64,000 nt of DNA from Polyangia bacterium (GTDB taxonomy: Bacteria; Myxococcota_A; Polyangia; Nannocystales; Nannocystaceae), in assembly GCA_030429545.1 (NCBI GenBank), contig JAUIFF010000011.1, forward strand, positions 124,001 to 188,000, written 5' to 3'. Positions 45,352-54,150 of the stretch are shown piece after piece (within the stretch, counting starts at the first letter, position 1; the number at the start of each line of letters is the position of its first letter). The translations under genes and the position numbers were made by a program. Below the pieces are notes generated by a model. That model did not search any database and had not been told where the DNA came from. It worked only from the letters and a program-made list of their open reading frames with translations.

Positions 45352-46422
45352 ATGGGTCTTGTTACCCTCCACACCCAGGCCCTTCGGGCATCCGCGGTCG
45401 ACCCCTACCTCAAACTGCTCCACCGCGGCCTGCGTGCGGCCAGGCTCAACAACGCGTTTCCCGACCGCCGCCGCCTGCAAGCTTCGCTCGACGCCCTGCG
45501 CCGGGCCATGGACCACGGCCTCTACGAGGAGCTCTACCTCGACTCACGCACGGGCCTGCCCAACATGGCCACCCTGACGCGGGTGTTGACCGACCAGGAA
45601 ATCGCCCCCGAGTCGCTCAAAAAAATGCCGAGCCGCGAGGAGCTCGTCGCCCGCGAGCACCAGGCCGAGGTGTTCGCCCAGCTGCTGCAAAAATACGACT
45701 ACTACACCTACGTCGGTGACAAGGCGCTGGCCCCCGTCGACACCCACCGCACCCTGCTGCGCCGGCATATCCCCGAAAAGGGCGAGGCCGCGTTTCGCAT
45801 TGAGATGACCAAACTCGACGGCTCAGGTGTGTACATGCACCTTGTGATTGAGCTGTCGCAGGTTTCCTCGCTGTGGCGCCGGGCCATGATCGACCTCGAC
45901 GAAGACGGCGAGACCGCGGCCGCCGACGAAGCCTTTCGCACGCTCGTATACCGCTGTGCCCACCTCGATGCCGAGACGATTTTTGTGCGTCTACATGGAA
46001 TCGAGGGCGTCCATGTCGAACGGGTCACCCGCGGCGTGATCGGCCCGGTGATCTTTTGGCTGCCGACAACCGACGGCACCCGCTACACCATGGAGCTCAC
46101 CGACCCGCGACTTGCCCAGGGTTTTGCAGTTTGGCGCGGGGCCGCGAGCGGCAAGCTTCAAAGCCCGCAGATGTTGTTGACGTGTGCCAGTGACTTCGCG
46201 GCGATCGACGTTCGCGAGGAGCGCAGCAACGACCCGCTTTCGCCACTGCTCTCAACCACACTGCAAGACAGCGAACGCCCGCGCTACCAGGACATCCGCA
46301 CCCGCTACCCGTTTCGCGTGTTCAAAGATCGCAAGTTTGTCGCAACCAAGGGCCTCAAGCCCCTGGCCAAAGAAATCATGCAAGCCGCTGGCACCCGCAA
46401 CCTGGTCTACGACCTGCGCTAG
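45352..46422 (+). CDS. Orphan protein coupled to the TelA-like gene
   Basis: A 356-residue protein that I cannot assign to a family. The N-terminal ~130 residues are helical and charged, with YLKLLHRGLRAARL and a REHQAEVFAQLLQKYDYY block. The C-terminal ~220 residues look like mixed alpha/beta with conserved-looking aromatic and Arg patches (TLVYRCAHLDAETIFVR, VIGPVIFWLP, RYPFRVFKDRKFV). There is no signal peptide or transmembrane segment. The strong ribosome binding site, good codon bias and 60-bp spacing show a real gene co-transcribed with the TelA-like helical protein. Together they may form a stress- or envelope-related module, but that is inference from the partner alone. Confidence 0.75.
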   Translation: MGLVTLHTQALRASAVDPYLKLLHRGLRAARLNNAFPDRRRLQASLDALRRAMDHGLYEELYLDSRTGLPNMATLTRVLTDQEIAPESLKKMPSREELVAREHQAEVFAQLLQKYDYYTYVGDKALAPVDTHRTLLRRHIPEKGEAAFRIEMTKLDGSGVYMHLVIELSQVSSLWRRAMIDLDEDGETAAADEAFRTLVYRCAHLDAETIFVRLHGIEGVHVERVTRGVIGPVIFWLPTTDGTRYTMELTDPRLAQGFAVWRGAASGKLQSPQMLLTCASDFAAIDVREERSNDPLSPLLSTTLQDSERPRYQDIRTRYPFRVFKDRKFVATKGLKPLAKEIMQAAGTRNLVYDLR

Positions 46423-46449
46423 CGAGTGCGGCGAGTCTTTGGGCAGTGG

Positions 46450-47493
46450 TCAGCCGCGCACAACCGTGACCAGGTCGAGCAGGCGGCCGGCATAGCCCCA
46501 CTCGTTGTCGTACCAGCCGACGATCTTGAGCAGCGGACCGCTGGCCAGGCACGACGGCGCGTCGACGATCGAAGAGTGTGGATTGTCGATGATGTCGGTC
46601 GATACCAGCGGCTCCTCGGACACCTGCAAAATCCCCTGGAGTTGTTTGCTGCCGGCACCGTCGCGCAGGGCGTCGAGTACCCGCGAGAGACTGGGATTGC
46701 CATCGAGGGTGCAGGTGACATCAAACATCGAGCCGTTGGGGACCGGTACCCGCACCGCGGCTCCGTCGATCTTGCCGCTGAGCTCGGGCAAGACCAGAGC
46801 CACGGCCTTGGCCGCACCGGTGGTGGTCGGCACGATGTTGACCGCTGCCGCCCGTCCCCGCCGACGGTCCTTGGGGTTGAGGGCATCGACGATCGCCTGA
46901 CCACCTGTATATGCATGGGTTGTCCCCATCAACGCCCACCGCACACCAAACGTGCGGTGCAAGATTGCCATCACCGGCGCGAGTGCGTTGGTCGTGCAGC
47001 TGGCGTTGGAGATCAAACGATCGCTAGCTTCCAGGCTTGACTCGTTGACACCGACGACAATAGTCCGGTCTACGTTCTTGCCCGGAGCCCCTAAGATGAC
47101 GTGCCCAGGTGCCTTGTTGCCTTCGAGGTGACGGGCCATCGCCTCGCCGTTGGTAAATTTGCCTGTACATTCAAGCACCACGTCAACACCGTGGTCGCCC
47201 CAGCCGATCGCCGCCGGGTCGCGCTCGGCCGAGAGGGCGACCTTGAAGGGACCAACGTGCAGCGCCCCGTCGACGACCTCGGCCTTGGGCAGGCCGCAGC
47301 GGTGGACCGAGTCGTGGCTGAGTAGGTAGGCGAGGTCGTCGGCCGCGGCCAAATCGTTGGCAGCGACGATCTCGATGTCGAGCCCCGTCCGCGTTGCGCT
47401 GTTGCTTGTACCCGCCGCTCGTGCGAGTGCGTGACGCAACACCAATCGGCCGATGCGGCCCATTCCGTTGATTCCGATGCGTACCGTCGCCAT
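46450..47493 (-). CDS. gap: Glyceraldehyde-3-phosphate dehydrogenase (type I)
   Basis: A 347-residue GAPDH that oxidises glyceraldehyde-3-phosphate to 1,3-bisphosphoglycerate. The Rossmann motif is INGMGRIGR (residues 8-16). The Asp in AANDLAA suggests NAD+ rather than NADP+. The catalytic Cys166 (SNASCTTNALAP) and His193 (TTHAYTGGQ) are present, as is the C-terminal WYDNEWGYAGRL. A ~10-residue insertion (AAGTSNSATRTG) between the first strands is unusual but lies in a variable loop. Erythrose-4-phosphate dehydrogenase is a less likely alternative. No pgk or tpi gene is adjacent. It is divergent from a lipoprotein gene over 92 bp. Confidence 0.95.
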   Translation of the reverse strand: MATVRIGINGMGRIGRLVLRHALARAAGTSNSATRTGLDIEIVAANDLAAADDLAYLLSHDSVHRCGLPKAEVVDGALHVGPFKVALSAERDPAAIGWGDHGVDVVLECTGKFTNGEAMARHLEGNKAPGHVILGAPGKNVDRTIVVGVNESSLEASDRLISNASCTTNALAPVMAILHRTFGVRWALMGTTHAYTGGQAIVDALNPKDRRRGRAAAVNIVPTTTGAAKAVALVLPELSGKIDGAAVRVPVPNGSMFDVTCTLDGNPSLSRVLDALRDGAGSKQLQGILQVSEEPLVSTDIIDNPHSSIVDAPSCLASGPLLKIVGWYDNEWGYAGRLLDLVTVVRG

Positions 47494-47585
47494 GGTCGCG
47501 GACGATAGGGCAACCGTGTCAGTCGGGCAAGTGAAACCGGGTGGATGCGCGAGGTGTCCGCTAAACGGTAGCTAAAACTGCTACG

Positions 47586-49139
47586 GTGAGACCGCTGATG
47601 ACACGCCGCCCACAGCCCCCGCTCCCCACCACGCATCGGTCCAAACCTCGCCCACGGGCGCGCCGCCGGGGATCTGCACTTTGGCTTGCCCTCGCGCTGA
47701 GCTTTGCCGTGGCCGACACCGGCTGCAAACGCGAATCCGGTAAAACGCGGGTCCATCGACCGGGTCGTGCGGCGGTGTCGCTGCCCGAGCCCCTGCCGAT
47801 TCCAGACACCCCGGACGCGGGCATCCACCTCGCGGCTCCGGGGGCGTTTTTTAGCGACCTCGCTCGGTTTGTCCCGCTCGAGCCCGGACGCGTTGTCGCC
47901 GGGATCCTGCGCGAGCAAACCGCGGCGAATCTTGCCGATACAATCGCTCCCCACATCGACACGACCGCAGCCTGGGACGGCATGCGCCTGCAAACCGGCT
48001 CGGCTGCTGAGGAAATTCTCCACCTGCCCGTCGCTGCTGCGGGCGTGGACCAGGTCGCCAGTGCGCTTGCCAACCTCGAGACCCGCGGGGACTTTGGCGC
48101 GCGTGTGTTGCCCCCGAAAGCTCCCGGGGCGCAGTCGCGACTGGCCTATCTCGACCCCCAAAACGCAAGCTTGACGATCGCAGATAGCCTTCGAGGGCTG
48201 GCCACCGGTCCCAGCCTCACGCAGGCCGCCAAGGCCGATCTGTGGGCCCGACTCGATGGCAACTTCGCCCGCGGGTTTTCTGGCGACTTCCCGTTTGCGA
48301 GCGTCGAGGTTGCCGGCACGCAGCTAAAAGATCTCACCGTCACCGCCTATTTCGGCCCGGGCGGTCCGCTCGATACCCAGCTGTCGCCGGGTGCACTCAC
48401 CGGGTTGCTCGCAGCTCCCGGGCTGGCCGTTGGTGCCACCGCACGCTGGTCGGAACACCGCACCTGGGTCAAGCAAACGATCGGGCAGCTCAAGCGCCAG
48501 GTCGACAAGGCGGGCTTTGCCGCCCAGATGGTGCTGGGCAAACTCGTCAACCAAGCGAGTACGGTTTTGCGCTCGTGGAACGGCAAGGTCTTTGTTGGCA
48601 TCGGTCCCAAGGGACATCTCGCATTTGGGTTTGGTAGCGATGATCCCGACAAGTCAAAGCGGGCCCTGCTGGCGACGCTCAACACCGCGATTGGCAACCT
48701 CTCGATGCTGCGGATGTTTGCCAAAAACGTCCCCCAAATCGGCCTTCGCAAGCAGGGCTCGGCCCACCTGCTGACGATCATTGGCATCAAAAACGCCGTC
48801 GGTCCCCAGCTTGCGCCCCTGCTCGACGAGCGTGGTCGCCTGCGCATTGCGTTTGCCAGTAACCCCCAGGTGGGTGCCGTATATGGGCTTATCGGAGCGG
48901 ATGCTGGCAATGCCATCGCTGGGTTTGGCGGGGCGCTGACTCCCAACGCCAAAGCCGAGCAGCACCTGGTCGCTGCCCAAATTGCGGTGGACGCCGCGGC
49001 CCTCGCTCCCCTGCGCCAGCAGCCGCAACAGTTCGATCCGGGGCCATTGTTCGCGCTCGCTCCCAGCCAGCCGCCAATTTACTTGATTGTGCAACAGTTT
49101 GGGGACCGCTACGATCTTCGCCTGCGCGAGCAACCGTAG
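47586..49139 (+). CDS. Lipoprotein of unknown function
   Basis: A 517-residue predicted lipoprotein. A long Arg/Pro-rich n-region leads to a hydrophobic core (ALWLALALSFAVADTGC) with the modified Cys at about residue 47. The mature part is Ala/Leu/Gly-rich with no low-complexity linker. Segments such as NGKVFVGIGPKGHLAFGFG and AHLLTIIGIKNAVG suggest a beta-rich fold. I recognise no family. The GTG at 47586 or the ATG at 47598 may be the true start. It stands alone, and a TTGTATGCAC element follows its stop by about 10 bp. Confidence 0.75.
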   Translation: MRPLMTRRPQPPLPTTHRSKPRPRARRRGSALWLALALSFAVADTGCKRESGKTRVHRPGRAAVSLPEPLPIPDTPDAGIHLAAPGAFFSDLARFVPLEPGRVVAGILREQTAANLADTIAPHIDTTAAWDGMRLQTGSAAEEILHLPVAAAGVDQVASALANLETRGDFGARVLPPKAPGAQSRLAYLDPQNASLTIADSLRGLATGPSLTQAAKADLWARLDGNFARGFSGDFPFASVEVAGTQLKDLTVTAYFGPGGPLDTQLSPGALTGLLAAPGLAVGATARWSEHRTWVKQTIGQLKRQVDKAGFAAQMVLGKLVNQASTVLRSWNGKVFVGIGPKGHLAFGFGSDDPDKSKRALLATLNTAIGNLSMLRMFAKNVPQIGLRKQGSAHLLTIIGIKNAVGPQLAPLLDERGRLRIAFASNPQVGAVYGLIGADAGNAIAGFGGALTPNAKAEQHLVAAQIAVDAAALAPLRQQPQQFDPGPLFALAPSQPPIYLIVQQFGDRYDLRLREQP

Positions 49140-49427
49140 CGAATCCCACTACTTGTATGCACAATACGCGCGCGGAGCTGCACACCTCGCAGCTTTTGTG
49201 CCTGGACGTTTCTGGTCAGACTTATATGTATAGTCATGGTTTTGACGCTAGCAAATCCGCGCCTAGGCCCGCAATTTCGCCCGTAGCTTTGCCCAACCAT
49301 GCGCTTATGGCCAGGCCTCGGCGTCTTCGCCCGTATGGTCGGGGCTCCCAAGTTCACCCGTCGCCTCGGCGGAACTTTCTCGATAATCTTACTCTAAGGA
49401 CATGTCTAAAATCTTATTGCATCGCCG

Positions 49428-52427
49428 ATGACCATGGATCGCTCAGCCCGCGCCGGGGCCACCACTCCGGCGGCCAAACCCACGGACAGGCCGACGCGAA
49501 TCGGACGATTTTTGGTTTTGGATAGCATCGGCAGCGGCAGCATGGGCGTTGTCTACGCGGCCTACGATCCGGAGCTCGACCGCAAGGTCGCAGTCAAACT
49601 GCTCCACCCCACACTCACCCAGTCCTCCCGCGAATCGACGGCACGGGCCCGACTGTTTCGCGAGGCCCAGGCAATGGCCCGCCTGTCCCATCCAAATGTC
49701 GCCTCGGTGTTTGATGTGGGGACCATCGATCGCCAGGTGTTTATCGCCATGGAGTTTATCCAGGGCAAGACGCTCAAGGCATGGCTGCGTGAGCGTCCAA
49801 AGTCGCGGCGCTTTGATGAGGTTTTGGCTGCGTTTGTCCAGGCCGGCCGTGGCCTCGCGGCGGCCCACCGAGCCGGCATTACCCACCGCGACTTTAAACC
49901 CGAAAATGCCCTGATCGACGACGATGGACGCGTGCGGGTGCTGGACTTTGGCCTGGCTCGCACCGAGGTCACATCCACCGTTGAACTCGACGAAAACGAG
50001 TTGCTGCGTTCGGCCGACATTACCCGCTCGGATTTCGGCAGCCTCAAACTCACCCGGGCCGGCAACCTGACGGGTACGCCAGCCTATATGGCGCCCGAAC
50101 AATTGATGCGCAAACCGGCCGATGCCCGCAGCGATCAATTTAGTTTTTGTGTGGCCCTTTATGAAGCCCTCTACGGCAAACGCCCGTTTCGCGGCAAAAC
50201 CCTGGCAACCCTCAAAAAAAATGTCATTGCTGGTCGGGTCCCTGACCCCCCGGTGACGGCACGGGTGCCCTCGTGGGTTTTTCGTGTACTTACAAGGGGG
50301 CTCGAAGTTCGCCCCAGCGACCGCTACCCGAGTATGGACGAGCTGCTCGCCGAGCTCGACCGCGACCCGGGACGCAACCGCCGGCGAATGATGTATGCCG
50401 CCACCGCGCTCGCCGGGCTGCTGCTCGGGGGTTATGGCTATCGCGTTGCGCTCGGCAACAAGCCCGGGCCCGACTGCTCGAGTGGTCACCAACAACTCGC
50501 CGGGATCTGGGACAGCGCGCGCCGCCAGCAACTCGCCGCAGCGATGGACCAAAGTGGTGTCTCGTTTGCCCGCGAAACCTGGGAGCTGCTCGCCCCGCGG
50601 ATCGAGACCTATGCCAACGAATGGGCCGCGCACCACAACGAAGTGTGTGCAGCTACACATGTTCATGGAGCCCAGTCTGAGCACCTGCTCGACCTGCGTA
50701 TGGCCTGCCTGCGCGACAACCTCGACGACCTCAAGCAGCTCACGCAAGTCCTCGAAACGCCCACGCCGGCGGTTGTCGAACACGCGGTGACGGCGGTCGG
50801 TGCCCTGCCCAGCCTCGACTTATGTGATGATACACGCAACCTCAAGGACCCGCGCACGCTCGCACAACCTGAGATTGCCGGCGAGGTCGAACGTCTGCGC
50901 GGGGTCCTGCGAGCGACGCGGACCCAACTACACACGGGGCTTTATCAACCGGCGATCACCCAACTGCAAACGATCAGCCCCGAGGTCGAAGCCCTCGACT
51001 TTGGGCCCCTACTCGCCGCGATGCGACTGCTCTCGGGCAGGTTGCATATCCGTTCTGGCAACTACCAGACCGCGCTCACGCAGCTCGAGCAGGCCTATTT
51101 CGTCAGTGAGAGTAGTGCCGACGACGGGGTGAGAACGGAGGCTGCGACCACACTTGTCGACCTCCATCGTATTCTCGCCGACTATCCAGGGGCCCACCGC
51201 TGGGAACGGCATGCGCAGGCGTTGGTCGACCGCATGACCACCGACAACAGTGCGCTGCGTACCAGTCTTTTGAATATACAAGGTAAACTCGCCCTGTCCG
51301 AGGGGGCACCGGCGCGGGCACAAACTCTGCACAGCCGGGCCCTGAAGCTCGCCCTCGAAGCCTTTGGCGAGGACGACCCGAGGTTGGCCGGCGCCCTCGG
51401 GGGCATTGCCATTGCCTACCGCGACCAGGGTGACTACCCGCGTGCACTCGAGTTTAGCAACCGGGTGATTACCCTACTCGAACGCAGCCTGGGCCCCAAC
51501 CACCCGGACGTCGCCCGGGCGTTCAATAGTCGCGGCGGGGTTTACTACCTGCAACTCGAGCTCACCGAAGCCGAGCAGGATTTTCGCCGCGCACTCGAGC
51601 TGACAAAACTTTCCCTTGGCCCTGACCACCCCAACCTCGCTAAAATTCTCAATAGTTTGGGCGCACTCGAGGAGGACCTTGGGCACGACGACGCGGCGAT
51701 GCAGCACTACCAACATGCACTTACACTGATTGAGAAAAGCCTCGGGGCCGACCACCCCGAGGCGTCGATGGTGCACAACAATCTCGCTACCCTGCTGATG
51801 GTGTTGCAACGGCCACAGGAGGCCCGCAGCCACTACGAACGTTCGTTGGCGATCGACCGGCGGGTGTTTGGCGAACGCCACCCCAACCTCGGCTACGCCT
51901 ACCAAAACCTCGGGGATGTCGAGGTCGCGCAAAACCATCCAGACGAGGCCGTAACCCGGTATCAAGCTGCACTCGAAGTGTGGCAACAGGCCTACGGCGA
52001 CACCCACCCGTTGCTTGCCCATCCGTTGACGAGCCTCGGCGAACAGGCGCTCGCCCGCGGTGATCTCGAACAGGCCCGCACGCGCTTTGCCCGGGCCGTG
52101 CGCATCCGTGAACAGGCTTTTGGTCCCCAGCACAGCGACCTTTCAGGCCCGCTGCATGGTCTCGGGAATATTGCATACTCAAATAAATCCTACGACAAGG
52201 CCGCCGTCTACCTCGCCCGCGCGCTCGAGGTCGCCGCCCCGGAGACCCTCGAAGTCGAAACCCTCGAGAGCCTGCGGTTTGACTACGCCCGCGCGCTGTG
52301 GAACCTGCCCGATCGGGACGCGGCCAAGGCCCAGGCGCAAACTGTCGAGCAAAACCTGAGGGCGGCAAATCTCGCAGACAGCGAGTTGCTCACCCGCGTA
52401 CAAGCCTGGCGCCGTCAGCATCGCTAG
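49428..52427 (+). CDS. Transmembrane Ser/Thr protein kinase with C-terminal TPR domain
   Basis: A 999-residue eukaryotic-like kinase. The kinase domain spans residues ~25-290: Gly-rich loop GSGSMGVVY, Lys57 (VAVKLL), catalytic HRDFKPEN (Asp155), DFG in VLDFGLAR, and the activation segment end GTPAYMAPEQ. One transmembrane helix follows (~320-340, MMYAATALAGLLLGGYGY). The extracytoplasmic or distal part holds about ten tetratricopeptide repeats of kinesin-light-chain type (LGPNHPDVARAFNSRG, LGADHPEASMVHNNLA and similar). This arrangement is very common in myxobacteria. The input and targets are unknown. The upstream region has a GGACATGTCT palindrome at 49398, 30 bp before the ATG. Confidence 0.93.
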   Translation: MTMDRSARAGATTPAAKPTDRPTRIGRFLVLDSIGSGSMGVVYAAYDPELDRKVAVKLLHPTLTQSSRESTARARLFREAQAMARLSHPNVASVFDVGTIDRQVFIAMEFIQGKTLKAWLRERPKSRRFDEVLAAFVQAGRGLAAAHRAGITHRDFKPENALIDDDGRVRVLDFGLARTEVTSTVELDENELLRSADITRSDFGSLKLTRAGNLTGTPAYMAPEQLMRKPADARSDQFSFCVALYEALYGKRPFRGKTLATLKKNVIAGRVPDPPVTARVPSWVFRVLTRGLEVRPSDRYPSMDELLAELDRDPGRNRRRMMYAATALAGLLLGGYGYRVALGNKPGPDCSSGHQQLAGIWDSARRQQLAAAMDQSGVSFARETWELLAPRIETYANEWAAHHNEVCAATHVHGAQSEHLLDLRMACLRDNLDDLKQLTQVLETPTPAVVEHAVTAVGALPSLDLCDDTRNLKDPRTLAQPEIAGEVERLRGVLRATRTQLHTGLYQPAITQLQTISPEVEALDFGPLLAAMRLLSGRLHIRSGNYQTALTQLEQAYFVSESSADDGVRTEAATTLVDLHRILADYPGAHRWERHAQALVDRMTTDNSALRTSLLNIQGKLALSEGAPARAQTLHSRALKLALEAFGEDDPRLAGALGGIAIAYRDQGDYPRALEFSNRVITLLERSLGPNHPDVARAFNSRGGVYYLQLELTEAEQDFRRALELTKLSLGPDHPNLAKILNSLGALEEDLGHDDAAMQHYQHALTLIEKSLGADHPEASMVHNNLATLLMVLQRPQEARSHYERSLAIDRRVFGERHPNLGYAYQNLGDVEVAQNHPDEAVTRYQAALEVWQQAYGDTHPLLAHPLTSLGEQALARGDLEQARTRFARAVRIREQAFGPQHSDLSGPLHGLGNIAYSNKSYDKAAVYLARALEVAAPETLEVETLESLRFDYARALWNLPDRDAAKAQAQTVEQNLRAANLADSELLTRVQAWRRQHR

Positions 52428-52554
52428 GCGAGTTGGCGAGCATGCTCCTGGGTACTTGCATCTTCATGTATTGTGTGTGGGCAGACCAGCCAGGCACACC
52501 TGCAATCCGCGATTGGTACTTGTGTCAGGCCATCGCCTGGGCTAGCGTGCGCCC

Positions 52555-53130
52555 ATGGTCATGACCCCCTCGCAAATGCTTCCCCTCGGGACCAAGGCCC
52601 CGGAGTTTCGCTTGCCGGACACCAACGGGAAGCTGGTATCCCTGTACGAGACCAAGGCTCCCGCCCATGTGGTTGTGTTTATGTGCAACCACTGTCCGTT
52701 TGTCGTCCACCTGCGCGAGGCCCTCGCCGCCCTCGGGCGCGACTGTCAGGCCAACAAAGTGGCAATGTACGGGATCAACAGCAACGATGTCGTCAAGTAC
52801 CCGGCCGACAACCCCGAGCGGATGGCGGCCGAAGTCGCCGAGCAGGGTTACACGTTTCCCTATTTGTTCGACGAAACCCAGGAGGTGGCAAAGGCCTATC
52901 GCGCCGCCTGTACCCCCGACTTCTACCTGTTCGACGGCGACTACAAGCTGGTCTATCGCGGCCAGTTCGACGACAGCCGCCCCAACAACGGCAAACCGGT
53001 GACCGGCCAGGACCTGCGTGGTGCCCTACAAGCGCTGTTGGGCGGACGCCCGGTGACAAGCGAGCAGACGCCGAGCATCGGCTGCAACATTAAGTGGAAA
53101 CCAGGGCAGGCCCCGGCCTACTTCGGCTGA
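52555..53130 (+). CDS. Thioredoxin-like/AhpC-TSA family protein
   Basis: A 191-residue cytoplasmic thioredoxin-fold protein. It starts with the AhpC/TSA-type strand LGTKAPEFRLPDTNGKLVSL. The redox-type CxxC is CNHC (Cys44/Cys47) followed by PFVVHLREAL, and the cis-Pro region is CTPDFYLFDG. The family is widespread in bacteria and usually annotated as a thioredoxin family protein or redoxin. A peroxidase or disulfide reductase role is plausible but not specific. The N-terminus has two in-frame ATGs within nine bases. No partner gene is evident. Confidence 0.87.
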   Translation: MVMTPSQMLPLGTKAPEFRLPDTNGKLVSLYETKAPAHVVVFMCNHCPFVVHLREALAALGRDCQANKVAMYGINSNDVVKYPADNPERMAAEVAEQGYTFPYLFDETQEVAKAYRAACTPDFYLFDGDYKLVYRGQFDDSRPNNGKPVTGQDLRGALQALLGGRPVTSEQTPSIGCNIKWKPGQAPAYFG

Positions 53131-53250
53131 GCGATCGAATCGCGCACCCGGCTGCTCGGCAGCCGTCACGAACCGAGGTGTCCATGTGTCACTTCGGTTT
53201 TTTGTTGCTGGCGATTGAACCATGTCGCGTCGCTCGACGTTTCAAAACCC

Positions 53251-53877
53251 ATGCGACGACAAACACGCTACGCCCCGCTTTTGTGGCTCGTCGTTGTCGT
53301 GGCTGCGGGACTGTCGAGCCTGGTTCGTCCGTTGCCTGCGGCCGCCTGTGGCAACGCCGTGCTCAGTCCCGAAGCCCGCACGGCCAGGCTGTCCAAGGCC
53401 GAGAAGCTGTTAAGGACAGGTCGTTACGGACACGCGGCACGTCTCGCCAAGTCGCTGTTTACGTTCCTACGCCTGCCGCCCAAGGCCAGCTATCGCCCCT
53501 TGTTTTTCCCCGCCCAGCGGGTGCTGGCCTCGGCAATCGTCCGCAGCAAAGGGGCGATTAGCTACCACGAAAACCGGTCGCGCGAAGAGAACCTGGCATG
53601 GGCGCGCGACCGTCTGCGGGCGCACCACGAAATGTGGCCCCAGGACCCTCGGATTACCGCGAGCTATGCCGAATCGCTCGTTGCCGACCAGCCGATCAAG
53701 GCCCATGAACTGCTGTGGCAACTCGCAACCAACGAGGTCCTGCCCCACGCCGATGGCTACGCAGCACTGGCCACCCTAGCCGCCGGTAGCCACGATCCGG
53801 TAACATTTGCCTATGCACTGACCTGCTGCCATCAGATGGCTGGAATAGCCAGTCAAGATGTTTGCCGCACGGGTTAA
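53251..53877 (+). CDS. Secreted helical-repeat protein, N-terminal part of a probably frameshifted gene
   Basis: A 208-residue protein with a signal peptide (LLWLVVVVAAGLSSLVRPLPAAA) followed by Cys, which could be lipidated although the lipobox is not canonical. The mature part is helical and TPR-like (ARTARLSKAEKLLRTGRYGHAARLAKSL; ADGYAALATLAAG). The last ~20 codons lose the strong GC third-position bias seen before, and a well-formed continuation exists in other frames just downstream (see 53862-54118). I therefore think the TAA at 53877 may not be the ancestral end. The function is unknown. Confidence 0.65.
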   Translation: MRRQTRYAPLLWLVVVVAAGLSSLVRPLPAAACGNAVLSPEARTARLSKAEKLLRTGRYGHAARLAKSLFTFLRLPPKASYRPLFFPAQRVLASAIVRSKGAISYHENRSREENLAWARDRLRAHHEMWPQDPRITASYAESLVADQPIKAHELLWQLATNEVLPHADGYAALATLAAGSHDPVTFAYALTCCHQMAGIASQDVCRTG

Positions 53878-54118
53878 CCTGGCGGCTAGGGCAGCTGTTT
53901 CGCCTCGACGGTGCGGTTTACGGGCGGACCAACGACCCGCCCCCCGATGTTGCCGCTATCAACCAGCCGCTTAAACCTGTGTATGAGCATGGATTTTGGA
54001 TCGAGCAGCTACCCAGTGGCGCCCACCATCCAACGACGATGTCGTCGATGCCAACGGCACTGTGTTGGCGGTCGAACGCCAGTACCGCGGGGCCTACCCC
54101 CTGCATCGCGCACGTTGA
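53862..54118 (+). pseudogene. Out-of-frame continuation of the 53251 gene (two apparent frameshifts)
   Basis: Downstream of the preceding gene, one frame reads a protein-like WRLGQLFRLDGAVYGRT...KPVYEHGFWIEQLPSGAHH, and after a further shift near 54000-54032 another frame reads NDDVVDANGTVLAVERQYRG...HRAR before a TGA at 54116-54118. Both segments keep the high GC third-position bias of real genes in this window. Joined to the preceding gene they would make a single product of about 290 residues. Either the gene has decayed or two small indels exist in the sequence. Confidence 0.5.
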
Positions 54119-54150
54119 ACCTGACAATCGCAGGTCTCTACTCCGGTAAC

